A DNA stretch of 64,000 nucleotides from Plecoglossus altivelis (GCA_036571765.1 BROE01000003.1:15268055-15332054), one strand, 5' to 3'. Positions 25,765 to 38,586 are shown, counted from the stretch's first letter. The notes: generated from the sequence alone by a model not told the origin. Numbers and translations are program-made.

Positions 25765-26632
25765 CTGGAGGGAGAGAACACAAATCGTTAGGAGAGTAGA
25801 CCAGAAGGAATTCAAAGACACGATGAAAGGAGAGGAGAGGAGTGGTGGCAACGCACTGTGATTTACATGACAGACATGCTCTCTGCGTGAATCTGCATTT
25901 CCATTTCTAGCCAAGCTTCTGAATACAAGCACCAGTCCTCAGTAACCCCAGCTGCAGCTTCTCAAACCCTGTCGGAAGACCGTGCCCCTGAGACAGAAAG
26001 AAAAAGAGAGAAACTAAGCTAGCCCTAATCGACCTCGCTGTTTTTAGATACAGTACGCAAGATCAATATTTCCTGGAAGTAAAACTGTGTCTTACAGTCC
26101 AGCTCATGTGGTGCACTGGCAGACATCATATCACGTTACCGCTTCAGGAACCCAGCATAAATAGTATAACTGATTCCAAACTACATGTTTTTAAAACAGT
26201 AAACTTGGTTTAACAGTTATAAGAATTGAAAACAACGTCAGTCCACGCCTACTATAAAACTGCAGCTTGACTTGTAGGCTCCCATCCCTTCAGTGTCTGC
26301 GTTCTTGCAAACAGATTTAAAAAATAACTATACCAAGCCGTAACAACAGTTACATGAGACATACACAAAAAGGTAACATAAAGAGTAACAGCCGCACAGT
26401 CAATAAATTGGAGGAAAATAATAAAATAAATGTGATGCGCTGTTTAACTTGTGTGGGGTCGCATCTGCTAGGCAGCAGCTGATGTGCGTTTGAACAGCGC
26501 GGTGAGCAGCAGTTGCGCGGTAGCCTACTCCTTCAGCTGTGACCAGGGCGAGACAGCGTGCTAGCGCATCAAAGCCTTATTTATCCCATTTGCACTTTTC
26601 ATCTTTATACAACACATTATTGGAGCTGCAGT

Positions 26633-28409
26633 ATGGACCGGTTTCAGACAGAAAATGCAGGAATCAACGGAATCAACGAGAGCGCCGAGGAAAAGTACCG
26701 TGCTGCAGCATACGACACAGCGCTCAGCACTTTAGTGGCTGTGGTCATTTATGTGGTAGTGAAAGTTAGCGTGGATGGGATTAGGCAGTGGCGGGCCAGG
26801 ATATCGGTTCTGATCGTTGGCTCCGGGCCCGTGGGATTGATAGCTGCGTTGGTCGCTGTTCGCTCGGGGAAGGTGCTGAAGCTGACCGTACTGGATGAGA
26901 GGTACCGGACGGCTCTGCTCTGCCGGCCCCAGCAGATCGCCCTCGACCCAAGAAGTGTGGAGTTCCTGCTGGGACTCGGGGTAGACTTTGACAACATGGA
27001 GGGGTGCTGGCACAACGAACACTTCTTCACCAAAATAGGAGTGTTTCAGGAGTACTTGCTGAGCATCTTGGAACAGAAAAAACAGAAGGTGGAAATCAAG
27101 GTGCATCTTGGAACGAAGGTAGTCTGGCTAATTGTAACTATTGCTGCTGAAAAGAATAGTGCATTATAAACCCAGGGTGAAAACACTCCTAACTTTATTA
27201 TGTGTGGAAGCGTGTTGGGCAGAACCGGTGTGACTGCAAGCTGACTAAGTGTTAAGTCTCGGGTAAATCTCCTGTTTCAGTCACACGGATCTGTTGATGT
27301 GTTTGACTGTGTTTAGGGTGAACTTGATCCTGCCGAACAAGCAGCAATCAAAGCCAGGGCACATGGCTGTGTGTATATGTGTGTATGTGTGTGTATGTGT
27401 GTGCATGTGTGTGTAAGAGTGAATGTGTGTGGGGGGGAGGGAGGGAGGGAGGGCAGGGATGGGTGTTAGAGTTCACTAAGGCAGGAGGTTCTGCCTCTCA
27501 AAAAATAATCAAAACGGTAGACTGCTGAGAGAGATTAGCGGGAGAGACCAGCAAGAAAGGAACAAATCTCCAGGCTCCGTCACACTGGAGGCAGAAAGGA
27601 TGCATGTTCCATTTTTTCGATCAACAATCCTCAGAGAACACGACAGATTTCTTTATGGCTCATTTCGGGTTCGTTGCCATGGGTTCATGGGTTCGCCGTT
27701 GAATGGGAATGGGTGGTTAAATATACGATGAAGGGATGAAGTGGTGAAACATGAATCAACTGATGGTCTGTGTGGACTGAGACATGGGGTGATGGATGTG
27801 TCCTTTGGGTCATGGCTGAAAGTGCTGCAGCTGCAGCGTGTTCTCTCCCGGGTGCCACGATAGGTAGCATAGAAGCCTTGTAAGGAGGACTGGGGATGGG
27901 TAACAGGAACGCAGGTGGTCAGGTGGATCCAAAACGATCCAAATCAACATATGAAGGTTCCTGGCTTCAGAGAAGGGGAACGAACAGGAGTTACGCTGAG
28001 ACCTGTGTGGCCTTGCCAGCAGAGCTGTCTTCTCCAGTGTTCCAGCGTTGACCAGAGCCAGTAACAGTGGAGAACCTCTATCTGCTGACTTACATCAAGG
28101 ATACCTTTCATCAAATAGAACATCCGGCTGATTTAGAGGCATAATATCTAATAAACCTTTTCATTTCAGAGGACGTTGTGTTGGACAATTGAGTTATTCC
28201 TCTCTGCTTTCCAGAGATGTGTGATCTGTGAAAGCACATGTTCTCTGCAGTCTAATTGGATTAAGCACACTTGTAGCCTCCAGACGTTTCTGCCTATATA
28301 TTTGTTGAGTTTGAAGTCCGGTGTCCTCTGCCTTACTGCACACATTTGATCCTGTCTTTCTGTAGGATATCTATGTATGATATGTATATCTACATATCTT
28401 TCTGTCTGT

Positions 28410-28491
<82 letters not shown>

Positions 28492-31003
28492 GCCTACCCG
28501 CCCGCCTGTCTGAATGTCACTCTCTATGCTTGCCTCTGTTACCATCCTTATATTGCTAAGGTCACTGTAAAGATTCTAGTGTTTTATAGAGGGCAATGAC
28601 ATGCACAGCTTCCTTCCTAACACACAGCAATAAATCACTCGATATGTTATTAACACAATGGTGCGAAGGTGGAAAGGCCATTTTGAATAAAATCCCTCTT
28701 TACCAGATGTACTTCATGTTCTCTCTCTATGTCTCAGTCTCTCTATCTCTTCCTCTGCCTATCCATCTCACGCTCTCTTTTTTGTCTTTCTAAGTTCACA
28801 GAGGAATACCTGCGTCGGATCCCAGGTTGTGATTGGCCGCGAGTGATTGTCGTAGCTGATGGGTCTTGTGGAGACTCTTGCTCCGTGCTGGGCATTAGCT
28901 CCGACTACTCTGTAGAGTCCTGCCATGCGTATGGAGCTAATGCCACCATAGAGAGACTGGACCAAAGACAGGTTTGAAACGCACGCGCACATTCACTCAC
29001 ACACGTAATGACAAAAATCGACACGCACAGAGCCCTTCAAAAGAAAACTGTCATGTTGCTGTGCGTTGTTGGGGAGAGGATTATCTCTGTAGATGCACAG
29101 TGTTTAGACAGGATATTACAGTGTAAGTATAACCTTGTTTAGCCCAGAATCTCATTGAGCGAACAATGACCTGGACTAATCCAGAGCAGCTTGGCACCAA
29201 ATGGAATTTGATGCCCAACAATTTCACTTTCTCGTCCTGAGGGATGAGGGCCTAAGGCTCTATACGCCAAATCATCCGTATTGAAATTCTCACCGGCACA
29301 AGGTCACGTGTCATGACAACCAGAGGGTCCGTGCGGTGCTGATGACTCAGTCATGTTCCTGAGAAAAACAGGCGGCAGGATGGTGGAATAATGAAGAAGC
29401 AGATATGAGACAGTGCACAGGAAATAAAGACTGGAGAATAACATGCTGGAAAACAAACAGCTGCTCTTTCGCCCTACATGACCCTTAAGGGTGTTTCTTA
29501 GAGGGAGGCTAACAGGCGGACAGATGGACAGATCAGGCAGACAGGTATACATACAGATGGACAGACAAATAGATAAGGCAGGCAGTCAAGCAGGCAGGTA
29601 GGCAGCTAGATGGTCAGACAAACAGTTAGACAGACAGGTAAGCCCAACAGGTAAGCCTGCTTGCAGGCAGGTTGTGGATAGTGAAAAAGGTATGCGGACA
29701 GATAGGCAGAGAGGACAGAAAGAAAAACGCATTTGAAATGTTCCCTTGGGATGCAGACTGCTACAGTTTACATAAGTAATCATCACACGTCCAGCTCACA
29801 GGCAAGGAGGGACACTGATAACAGACTGTTTATTTGATATTCTGTTCGACATATCTGTGTGTGACAAGGGAATGGCACTGTTAACACTAAATCATCAAAA
29901 ATGATTTTCTTTCTTTTTTTTTCGTAACTGATTTTGACGAGGTGGAATTACTCCACTCTGACGGAGAAGCTAGAGGGAGAAAGGGAGAGAGGGGGAGAGA
30001 ATAAGAGAGAGCGACAGAGAAAGTGAGAGAGGGATAGAGAGAGAGGGACAGAGAGAGCAGGAGATAGAGGGAGAGAGAGAGGGAGAGAGAGAGAGAAGGA
30101 CAGAGAGAGAGAGAGGGACAGAGAGAGCGGGAGATTGAAGGAGAAAGAGACAGAGAGAGAGAGGGACAGAGAGAGGGACAGAGAGAGTGGGAGATAGAAG
30201 GAGAAAGAGACGGATAGAGAGAGGGAGAGAGAGGGACAGAGAGAGCGGGAGGGAGGGTAAAAACAGAAGGTGGGATTTATTTATATTTATTGAGGTCCTC
30301 CTCAGATTACTGGGAGGCAGTTTTATTTCTCTGTTGTCTTGAGAGGCCTGGAGCCTGATGCTAGCAGCCTTCTCCGTCTCCGGTCATTTCCCTTATTCAT
30401 TGAATTTACGCAACAGGATATAACATGATTACTTTCCCTCTCCTGCCGTCCTGGTAACTATCATCACATGTATGATCACATCTAGTTGATCTAATGTATG
30501 TGGCTGAGGATCGATTCTTATTCGAAGGAAGGAGGCACAGGAGTGGTTGCTATTTGAACTAAATACAGGACTTCGTTTTTTAAGTTAAGAGATTATACCT
30601 GGACAATTACTGAATTGGGTTTGTTTTTGTACAGTTCTTAGGCAAATATGACCAACCAGGACAGGAATAGAGGACACAAAGAAAGAAATATGTGTGAAAA
30701 CAAAGAGGAGAATGTTGGAAAGAAGTGTGGAGGGAAACTGAAGTGAGAGAGAGGGATAGAGAGAGACGGAAAGAGAAAGAGAGAGGGACAGAGAGAGTGG
30801 GAGATAGAGGGAGAGAGGGAGTTGAGAGAGAGGAGAGAGAGAAGAAAGAGGTTCAATAGTTCATCTCCTGTATCACCTCAACAAAGGATCGTATCTACCA
30901 CTCGCTTCTGTTGTCTGTTGTTATGAATTAAAATGGTTCTAATGTTGATATGAAGCATGCATAATCGATTTTTTTTGCTATTGTTTCTAATTGGTTGATG
31001 TCC

Positions 31004-31049
<46 letters not shown>

Positions 31050-31682
31050 AGGTACCTACCCCGGAGATTCGGGCACACAGTCTGTACTTTGATCTGTCTG
31101 CGTACGGCGTTGAGGCCCTTAGAGAGCAGAAGACCCCTGCCACTAAGCCAGGGTTTCACTTGAAGATCTACGGAACCTTCCGCAACCGCTACATGGCCCT
31201 GGTGTGCCCCGCCAACGACACCAAAATGGTCCGCTTCCTCCGTCACACGGTCAACTCCTCTGTAAGGGCTCCCAGCCCCCACCTCTCACACACCTGGGAG
31301 TCACCGAGATTCCTTGACAACGCTGCTTACCATCACACTAGGACATAGGTGTACAGAAACATAGTCATCGAATGAATGCAAGGTTCGGTAGATACTGGAG
31401 ATCACATAGTGTGTCATAATCTCCCCTGTAGCGCAGGAGATGGCCTCCTCTCTGCTTGGTCAGGCTAATGCTTTTGGCATGTCCATCTTAATGCAGTGGA
31501 AAGGCGTCTAATAATAGCGCAGGCAATAGCACATGACTGAATTTCACACCTACTTACTCCTTACCTTTCAATCAACAAATGGCCTCCGACTACGCCATTG
31601 TGTACCTCAGCTGATTACACAGCGTATGACCGTAAGTGTATATGTGTGCCTGAGTGGAGAAGTGGAGGCTGAACCTCAGTGG

Positions 31683-31729
<47 letters not shown>

Positions 31730-33287
31730 CGTGTGGGCAGCCATCTGTGCTCCTCTGTAAATGGAGAAGAGAAGCCTTTCCCAAGTTTGATCCAGCGTTG
31801 CCTGACTCCTACCCAGCACTCAGCAGCACAAGCTGCCAAACATTGAAAGATTCTGCTGAGACTTGCAGGTTTCACCTTGAGATGTGCTGTTGGTGAGCCA
31901 TGGCCATAGACATAATGTTTCACAGTCTCTGCTTGGCTAATGGAGGATGATGTCTGATCTCACCTTGCGTGGGCATCAACACTTGAGTACGAGACCAGAC
32001 ACACACACTCTCCTTTACAGCTTCCCACACACTTAGCATGCCTGGGTACACTGTGTGACACATTGTATGTTGGTCACACACATGCGCTTGCATGCACACA
32101 ATCACACACACTTCTTGTTACCTGGTTACAGATGGCTAGAGCAGGCCTAAGAGCAGAGATGAGCTAAGGAAGTGAAAGAGAGAGCGAAAGACAGCAAAAT
32201 AGAGAGAAATCATTTCTTTTTCCAGATATATATCAATGATAATTATTTCTGTAATTCAACCGTTGCTTTAGGGATATGAACGTTAGTTCTTTCAAGGCTA
32301 TAAATCCCATGGAATCGCATTGAGAAATTCTTTCCATGTAAAATTACCCAAACCAGAAGCTACATTCGCGTCCTACAGAGCGTAACATTTTCTATGAACA
32401 ATTGGATTCCATGTATACTTTCTGTCTACCCTCCTGCAGATCATGAAGAATATCTTCCACCAGTCCTTTAACGCCTATAAGACAGACATCGAACCCCGTC
32501 TGAACGACCTGACGCTGCACCACATGCAGTGTAGCCGACGTCTGTTTGAGATCCAGCTGTCCCACCGCTGCGTCAGCGCTGCGTACATCGAGGGAGACAA
32601 CGTGGCGGTCACCGTGGAGGGGGAGGCGGCGCGCGTGCTGAACTTTGACACAGGTGCGTGCATACGAAAGCCTTTACGGCCCCATGGACCGGGTCCGACA
32701 CCGACGCACCTTCAGGATCATGTACTATTGCTTTAAAACGATATCTGTATACAGACACCCTATAGAGTTCTATTGCTCCACTAAGCTGTTGCGCAAGTGC
32801 ACTTCTGGTTTAGAGAATGTGGAGACAGTGAGCGAGAACAACTTTGAAGGGCATTCATCACAGCAACCGTCTTAGCCTTTTTTTGAAGGTTTTAGGTTGG
32901 CTCAGATGCAGTTACAGTATATGGACTCTCCTGGTCGATTCTTGTCAAAATGACAACAAAGAAAATGGGATTTGATTCAGAGGTTTTGACGTGTTTGAAG
33001 CCACTTGAAAGACTGTGTAGGAGAAGATGGAGGATGTAACACAGGGAACTTCTGCGTAGCTATTAACCGCTTCACTCCCACAAAACAATCATTCTCTTTA
33101 CCTTACAGGCTGTGGGGTGAACCTGGGCATGAGGGGACTGGAGTCCCTAGGGACCTTCATCTACCGCACTGCCACAGCCGTGGACCAGAACGACATGCTG
33201 GAGGCTCTGTCCTCCAAGATTCAACACTCCAGGCAAGTTGCCGAAACCTTCCGGCTGACTGGCCTGACCCACACTATGTTTGACTGA
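26633..33287 (+). CDS. Membrane-anchored FAD-dependent monooxygenase-like protein, unnamed
   Basis: Five exons join in frame to 1266 bp, 421 aa: 26633-27118, 28795-28971, 31052-31261, 32440-32653, 33109-33287. After a short N-terminus comes one hydrophobic segment (STLVAVVIYVVVKVSV, about residues 32-48), then VLIVGSGPVGLIAAL with the GxGxxG dinucleotide fold and an acidic end to strand 2 (TVLDER). RPQQIALDPRSVEFLLGLG resembles the region after the first fold in group A flavoprotein monooxygenases (PHBH or MICAL-like). VIVVADGS matches the DG fingerprint. The expected GD motif is not recognisable; the corresponding C-terminal stretch reads FDTGCGVNLGMRGLESLG. I infer an ER or mitochondrial membrane FAD protein, possibly a pseudo-enzyme; substrate unknown. 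An in-frame ATG at 26558 could add 25 residues; I chose 26633 for its context. Exon 3 is preceded directly by a CT microsatellite. Poly(A) signal at 34099-34104. Confidence 0.75.
27119..28794 (+). other. Intron 1 of the FAD-like gene
   Basis: No coding exon found that keeps frame. It contains a GT-rich stretch (27365-27430) and the tetranucleotide repeat at 28401-28490. Confidence 0.6.
28401..28490. repeat. (CTGC)n-(CTGT)n compound microsatellite
   Basis: About 14 CTGC units are followed by about 8 CTGT units, flanked by CTGT units on the left. It lies about 300 bp upstream of exon 2 of the FAD-like gene. Confidence 0.95.
29950..30260. repeat. GA-rich minisatellite-like block
   Basis: GAGA tracts alternate with recurring GGGACAGAGAGAG and GCGGGAGAT units over about 310 bp inside intron 2 of the FAD-like gene. 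A second, shorter block with the same units sits at 30740-30850. Confidence 0.9.
31005..31046. repeat. (CT)n tract abutting exon 3 of the FAD-like gene
   Basis: About 21 CT repeats run directly into ccctag at 31046-31051, the acceptor of exon 3. The repeat serves as the polypyrimidine tract. Confidence 0.95.
31684..31728. repeat. (GT)n microsatellite
   Basis: About 22 GT units inside intron 3 of the FAD-like gene. Confidence 0.95.
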
Positions 33288-34098
33288 GAACCTGAGATGG
33301 CAGGAACACCAAAAAAAACTCCCCTTTCTACTATGGGACTATCCTGGCTCAGTTTGGATGAGACCGGATTGGATGAGGACCATGCAGGTGTCGAGTCAGC
33401 TCAAAATCCTGAGAACTGCACGATCATGGCGTGACTGACAAAGGGAGAGCATAGATAAAAGAGTGGTTGTGGTAATATAACTGTAAACTGTATTGTCACA
33501 TCATGAATGGAGTTGACGAGACAGAACCTCAAGAACCAATATGTCTTCTATGTCCTGGGAGAACGTGAATGAACTGGTGGACTGAATGAGCATCCTTGGT
33601 AGATCACTGGTGTGATATGGGGACAGGAGCCAGGGAGATGTTTAGAACAGGATTGTTTGCCTGGATCCTTATCTATAATGTAAACTGTCAAGGTTTTACT
33701 CGTGGGGTTTTCTGGGGTTAGTTTTGATGCTGTTCACTTTGAACTACAAATATGTAAATGAAATGTACTATAGATCTCATCCACATAAGATGTCTGAAGA
33801 AGAAAAGAAAATTATGATGGAAATTATGGAACCTTAAAATATAACTATTTTGATGATTCTATGGATTTGACTCAAAATATGACGTCAATGTGTTATGTCT
33901 AACTTGGTGTCGCCTTCAATGCAGTGAGTATTGTAAACATTGAAATGTACGGTGTAGAAAACAACATAGTATTGCTCTACGTATTGACACATTAAATAAT
34001 TGTTTACTGTATGTGCCTATAGCCTTTGACATTGTATCAATGGAAAAATGGATATGAATGAGATAATGACATGTAAAGGTAAACCATACTCTTCGTGT

Positions 34099-34104
34099 AA
34101 TAAA
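34099..34104 (+). terminator. Poly(A) signal of the FAD-like gene
   Basis: AATAAA about 810 bp after the stop at 33285-33287, followed by sequence with no open frame. Confidence 0.55.
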
Positions 34105-34537
34105 TTGCACACAGTCCTAAATATAGGATATCTGATACGTCTGTCCGGGTGAATGTGTACGATTATTAAGGGAGGTAGGGTAACGCTGAACAGGGGTTTT
34201 TGATGTTTTTGAAGGTTATGCGCCTCACTGATAAATTATTATTATACTGCCATCTAGCGGTCTGAAAGGCAAAGCATCTTTGTAATTAACTGGATGGCCG
34301 CATTAACCATTGCGCGTCACAATGATGACGCCTTGGTTACAAGTCGAAGGTGTAAAAGTTTTGTTATAACTGAAGGAAAGAAAAAGGGAGAAAAGTTATG
34401 TCATTATGATGTGGTGAACGTGACGCATGTGCTCAATTCGTCACAGAGATACAGAGAATTCGAGATCTAAATTAACCTCACTTGACACGAGCGCATCTGT
34501 TTGCAACACACGACTACGACTGAAGATAAGTGATTTT

Positions 34538-37500
34538 ATGTCCGTGACCTCGGAAAATGTCTTAAACAAAGGAGGTAAGAAAATTATTTCTTCTTCAAAC
34601 GATTTTGATTGTAACGCATTAAGATATCGCTAATCTGAAAAACTATAACATGGAGATTTGCTTGTGTGTCCGGTTTTTGGGAAGGTGAATCCTCCGCATA
34701 TAAAGAAAGATCTCTTGGCCCTTTAGAAGCAGAAATATAAGGCTGACCTGACCAGGTAAAATTACATAGTTGATCAGATTAACAAAGCCAACCAATTAGA
34801 GCCACGTTTCAAGGATACTTGACATCTGGTCTCTTGCTTACTTCCAAGTTAAGGTGAAGCCCAAAAGATCATCGGATATGCCTGGAGCAAAAATGGATGG
34901 CGGTGGGTTTTCCAAGTTGTTTCTCAGCTCAGTTAACTTACACATTGTCCTCGACGACAAGAGTATTTTGCATTGCAAGCTTTATCTAAAATGTGATCAT
35001 TCGGTCTCAATCCTGGTTCCCGGGACCCCCTGCCCTGCATGTTTTGTTTCTGACTTTCAATAAACCTGGTGTAAGGTGGGTTCATCAGCCTGATGACAAC
35101 ACATTCAGTTGAATTAGGTGTGTTGGAAGAGGCAAACATTTTAAACATGCCAGGCAGGTTTGAAAAAACTACCTTATATCACAATGATGGATATCATTGT
35201 TGGGGAAAATAGAAGTCGATCTAAAAGTTTGAGTCAAAATTCAGGTTGGCAAGTGACTAAATGTCTAAAGGAGATGTCTGTGTTGTCAATCAGGTCCCTG
35301 GCTGTCCCCTGAAGACTCTAAGACAGGCAACATATCTGATAACAGGGAGACTGTTATTAACTTCCTGAAGGGGCGGGATCAGACAGCTCCCAACGCCTCC
35401 GAGACAGAAGACGTCTGCTATCCCATGATTATTCCGTTCCTGAAGAACCTGACAGACGAGTGAGATCCATTTTCTTTATATCTGGTCTGCAATATGTTCA
35501 CACTTTTTACCCAATGCAAACATCTTAATGATTTATTATTTCCCTCTCAGTCAATGGCTGGCCCTGAGGCAAAGCATGCACAACCCTGTGAGTGCATCTC
35601 CACCTTATTTCAGTGGAATAACTCTAGAAATGCTGATTTATTTATAAAAAAACGACGAGGCCATTCAAAAACGTCTCATCACTGTCTGCTGTTTAATGAA
35701 GGAATCGAGAGAGAAAATGTGCAAGGCTTGCCAGGAGACTGTGAAGGTGGTCACCATGACGGCGTTCCGTCGCCTCGTCCCAACCATCATGGAGGTGCTT
35801 AAACAAGAGAACCTGGAGGCGAGCGGGTCAACAGTCACCTCCAAAAGGTACGTTATTGGATTACTCTTGCATGCTTACAATGGATTAAGTCAAATTCCTT
35901 TTCGAGCTGTTGTTATAGAAGTCTCCCACCAACCATGGCCGTAAAATGTGTCACTGTTTCAATAATTTAAAAAAAATCTTATCTGTTTGGGAAAATGCAT
36001 GGAATTGTGCACTAAATTGATAACCACCCTTGTAATTAAAATACTTTGTCATAACTATCCATGTAACACTGGACATTTATATGTATTGAGAGGAAAATTG
36101 CTTTTGTTCAAGACCACCCCAAAGCCCCATGCAGAAGGCTGAGACAGACGACCCTTTGAGGAGCCTCTTTGGGGTGACTGAGGAAACGATTCTGCAGTCC
36201 CTGGCAGCCACGTCCACCTCCAGTTCACCTGAGCTAAACAGTGTGTTGGTAGGGGAGATCGTCAGACACATTAACAGCAGTATCTCAGCAGTGGTGTCCA
36301 CATGGGGTAGTTCCCCACCAGTGCCTGGATGCCGTCAGTCGATCAAGAATTCCATCAAACTGATTGGTAGGGTCATCCATGTGGGCCTACAAAGGTTATG
36401 CTTGTGTAAGAAGACAGGGGAAACACTGGCTTCAGAGGGTGGTCTCTCAGAAGCAAGGAAGGCCAGCATTCAAATGGAGGTTTCATCCAACTTAGAGTTC
36501 CACAAGAATGCCTCTAGAGCTGCCAGTGGGATCCTGAAGAAACAAGCCATTTCATCCTCTTCAAACTCGTCAGCTTGTGCATCTGCCAGTCTGATAAATA
36601 TGTGGGGCTCGGTCCCTCCCTCTAAGTCCACTCTCTCTCTGGCTCATGCACAGTCAGCAGCATCAATGATTATCCAGTTTTTTGTCAGTGACATGGAGGT
36701 CGTTTCTATGCATTTGGCGTTAGCCAATGGAAAAACTCCAAAACCGGAGTCCACGCTTTCTGAGGCCAAGATGATTTATGGCTTAATGCAAGCAAGGCTG
36801 AGGAATTTTTTCACACTGCCAAGCTCAACAGTGTCAGAGCAGCTCCCTGGAGACAAGGAACTGGAACTGTGCACTAAAGAAGTGATGAGCCTGGTTCTGG
36901 ACGCTTATCATTCCGAGTTTGCAGCAGTTGGATGCTCTACTTTAAAAATGGACGGAGCTTCACCTATGCTCAGTCCTCCACAGAGGCTCTATGTGGAACA
37001 GCTCATAAGTCATCTTGAACACCTGACCATGGCTTCATCCTGGACTGAAATTCAGCTGGACTCACCTGGATCCTCCTCGACCTCAAACATTTACAGTTTA
37101 GGAAAATTGTCACCCGAGCACATTCTAAACAAAGTCAAAGATGAGGTCACTGAGGTGCTTTTAAGAAATTCAGTGCGTTTCAAATCAGCTGCAAGCTCTT
37201 TCCCTCCTTCTGATATGGACATCGATGATGAGGCCTCAGGGAGTGTCGCGTCTTTGGTTCCAGATGAGCAAAACATGGCTCAGGCTGCCAAGGCTGTTGA
37301 TGGCCAAGAACAGGCTGCCGTTGAAGAGCTGCTCAGCAGAGAGAGGGATGCAACTGAAACCAGCCACGGTCGCGACACCAAAAGACACCCGAGCAGAAGT
37401 GAAAACATTTTCTCTGCCCCGTTGAATCTCTACAAAAACCTTAAGAGAAAACTGTCCCGAAGGTCTAAGAAGGAAAAGCCGATTATGGCGTGCAAAGAAA

Positions 37501-38540
37501 AACGTGGAACCAGTGTCCACAGTGGGCTGGATGAGAGAGCCATCTTTGAGGCCCGGTCAAACCTCAGCGACATGCCGGTTTCTGTTCAGCAAGAAATGTC
37601 CAACGCTGAGGAGCTCTTGCAGCTTCAAAGCATGGTGGCGGCCATGTTGAAAAGCCTAGAGGGCATGAAGGCTTTTGATGAAGAGGCTCAAAGAACCGGC
37701 GGATCGGGATATCGGACCTTGAACTCATCTGAGAAGAGGCTGGAGGACATGACCTTCTCCCTCCCAGGAACCCCCATCCCCGATTACATCCCTGTCATTG
37801 GCAGCCCAATTGTCAGAAGCACCACAATTGATACATCTATAGAAAGAAAGCTAGACCTGTCACCGAAATATGTACAGGTAGCCACATCTCTCGGAGATGG
37901 TCCCACCGCAGCTCTTCAGAGACTGGACCAACTATGCTCCGAGGGCAGGATTAGTGACCTCTCACGCAAACTTGTTGATCAACTGCTAGGTGCGGTGTCT
38001 AATGAGAGGGACGTGCTACTGGCAGACACGATTCCACCTGATATAAGTGTCCCAGATGCTGGCAGGTCCAAAAGTCCAAGGACTGGTGAACAACCAGGGA
38101 AGGTGTTGGCTTCCGAGCTCATTTACAGCTTCACAGAGGAGTCAGTTAAAAGCTTGCTCCTCCCACTCCTCCTCCCTCTGGAAACCTCCCAGAGGGTGAC
38201 AGCCTCTCAGGATGTGACATCATCACCCCACATCTCCAGATGCCCCAGCAACAGATCCTCCTCCAGATGCTCAGTGTGTTCAGACAGCTCTGTTCTCTAC
38301 AATGACACAGTCAATCTTTTCACTAAAGCGATGGTCCAGCAAGCCATGGACATTCTATCTCAGGAGTCCAAGTCAAGTGGCAAATCTTCAGCAAGTCCTA
38401 CAGTGTCTGGCAGATGTTCCCAACCAGCCCCAGAAGATGGACCACCTGATAACCAGTCCTTTTTCACGCGGCTCTTCTCTACCATGACTAAAGGCCTGCG
38501 CAACCCATTCAAGAAGGCCTCCACGACTCGGATCCAGTAG
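34538..38540 (+). CDS. Uncharacterised serine-rich 947-aa protein
   Basis: Five coding exons join in frame to 2844 bp, 947 aa: 34538-34574, 35294-35459, 35551-35587, 35660-35847, 36125-38540; the last is a single 2.4-kb exon. The start is MSVTSENVLNKGG; the protein ends FKKASTTRIQ. I recognise no catalytic domain, signal peptide or membrane helix. It is serine-rich (SSSNSSACASASL, CPSNRSSSRCSVCSDSS). Several amphipathic segments share a loose pattern of hydrophobics with VKDEV or EIVRHI, for example SPELNSVLVGEIVRHINSSI, EHILNKVKDEVTEVLLRN and SELIYSFTEESVKSLLLPLL, and may be degenerate repeats. Two basic clusters occur: NLKRKLSRRSKKEK near residue 580 and the extreme C-terminus. The 35660 acceptor is weak. 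It may belong to a fish-restricted family of uncharacterised proteins; this is inference. Poly(A) signal at 38587-38592. Confidence 0.8.
35010..35150. repeat. Fragment of a dispersed fish repeat
   Basis: The words 'cctggttcccgggacccc', 'ctgccctgcatg' and 'aggtgtgttggaag' in this order match a short interspersed element I remember as common in teleost genomes. The copy is diverged and lies in intron 1 of the 947-aa gene. Confidence 0.35.
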
Positions 38541-38586
38541 CGTAATTTACAGTTTTATCAATCCGTTTGTGTCTTTTTATGTAGTA

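Larger units (their letters stand above)
22000..26632. other. Long gap between prpf18 and FAD-like gene
   Basis: I see no supported gene in most of this stretch. It has C18 at 23169-23186, G13 at 23454-23466, and a GA microsatellite block at 24230-24470. The minus strand at 25681-25987 shows two possible exons, listed separately. The end of the gap holds the promoter and 5' UTR of the FAD-like gene. Confidence 0.6.

Noticed and set aside
26558..26632. Upstream in-frame ATG adding 25 residues to the FAD-like protein
   Set aside because: The added peptide is not signal-like and the ATG at 26633 is followed by G and has a more plausible N-terminus; not excluded.
28401..28490. Tandem CTGC/CTGT units considered as a CRISPR-like or minisatellite array
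   Set aside because: Four-base units without spacers in a vertebrate intron; an ordinary microsatellite.
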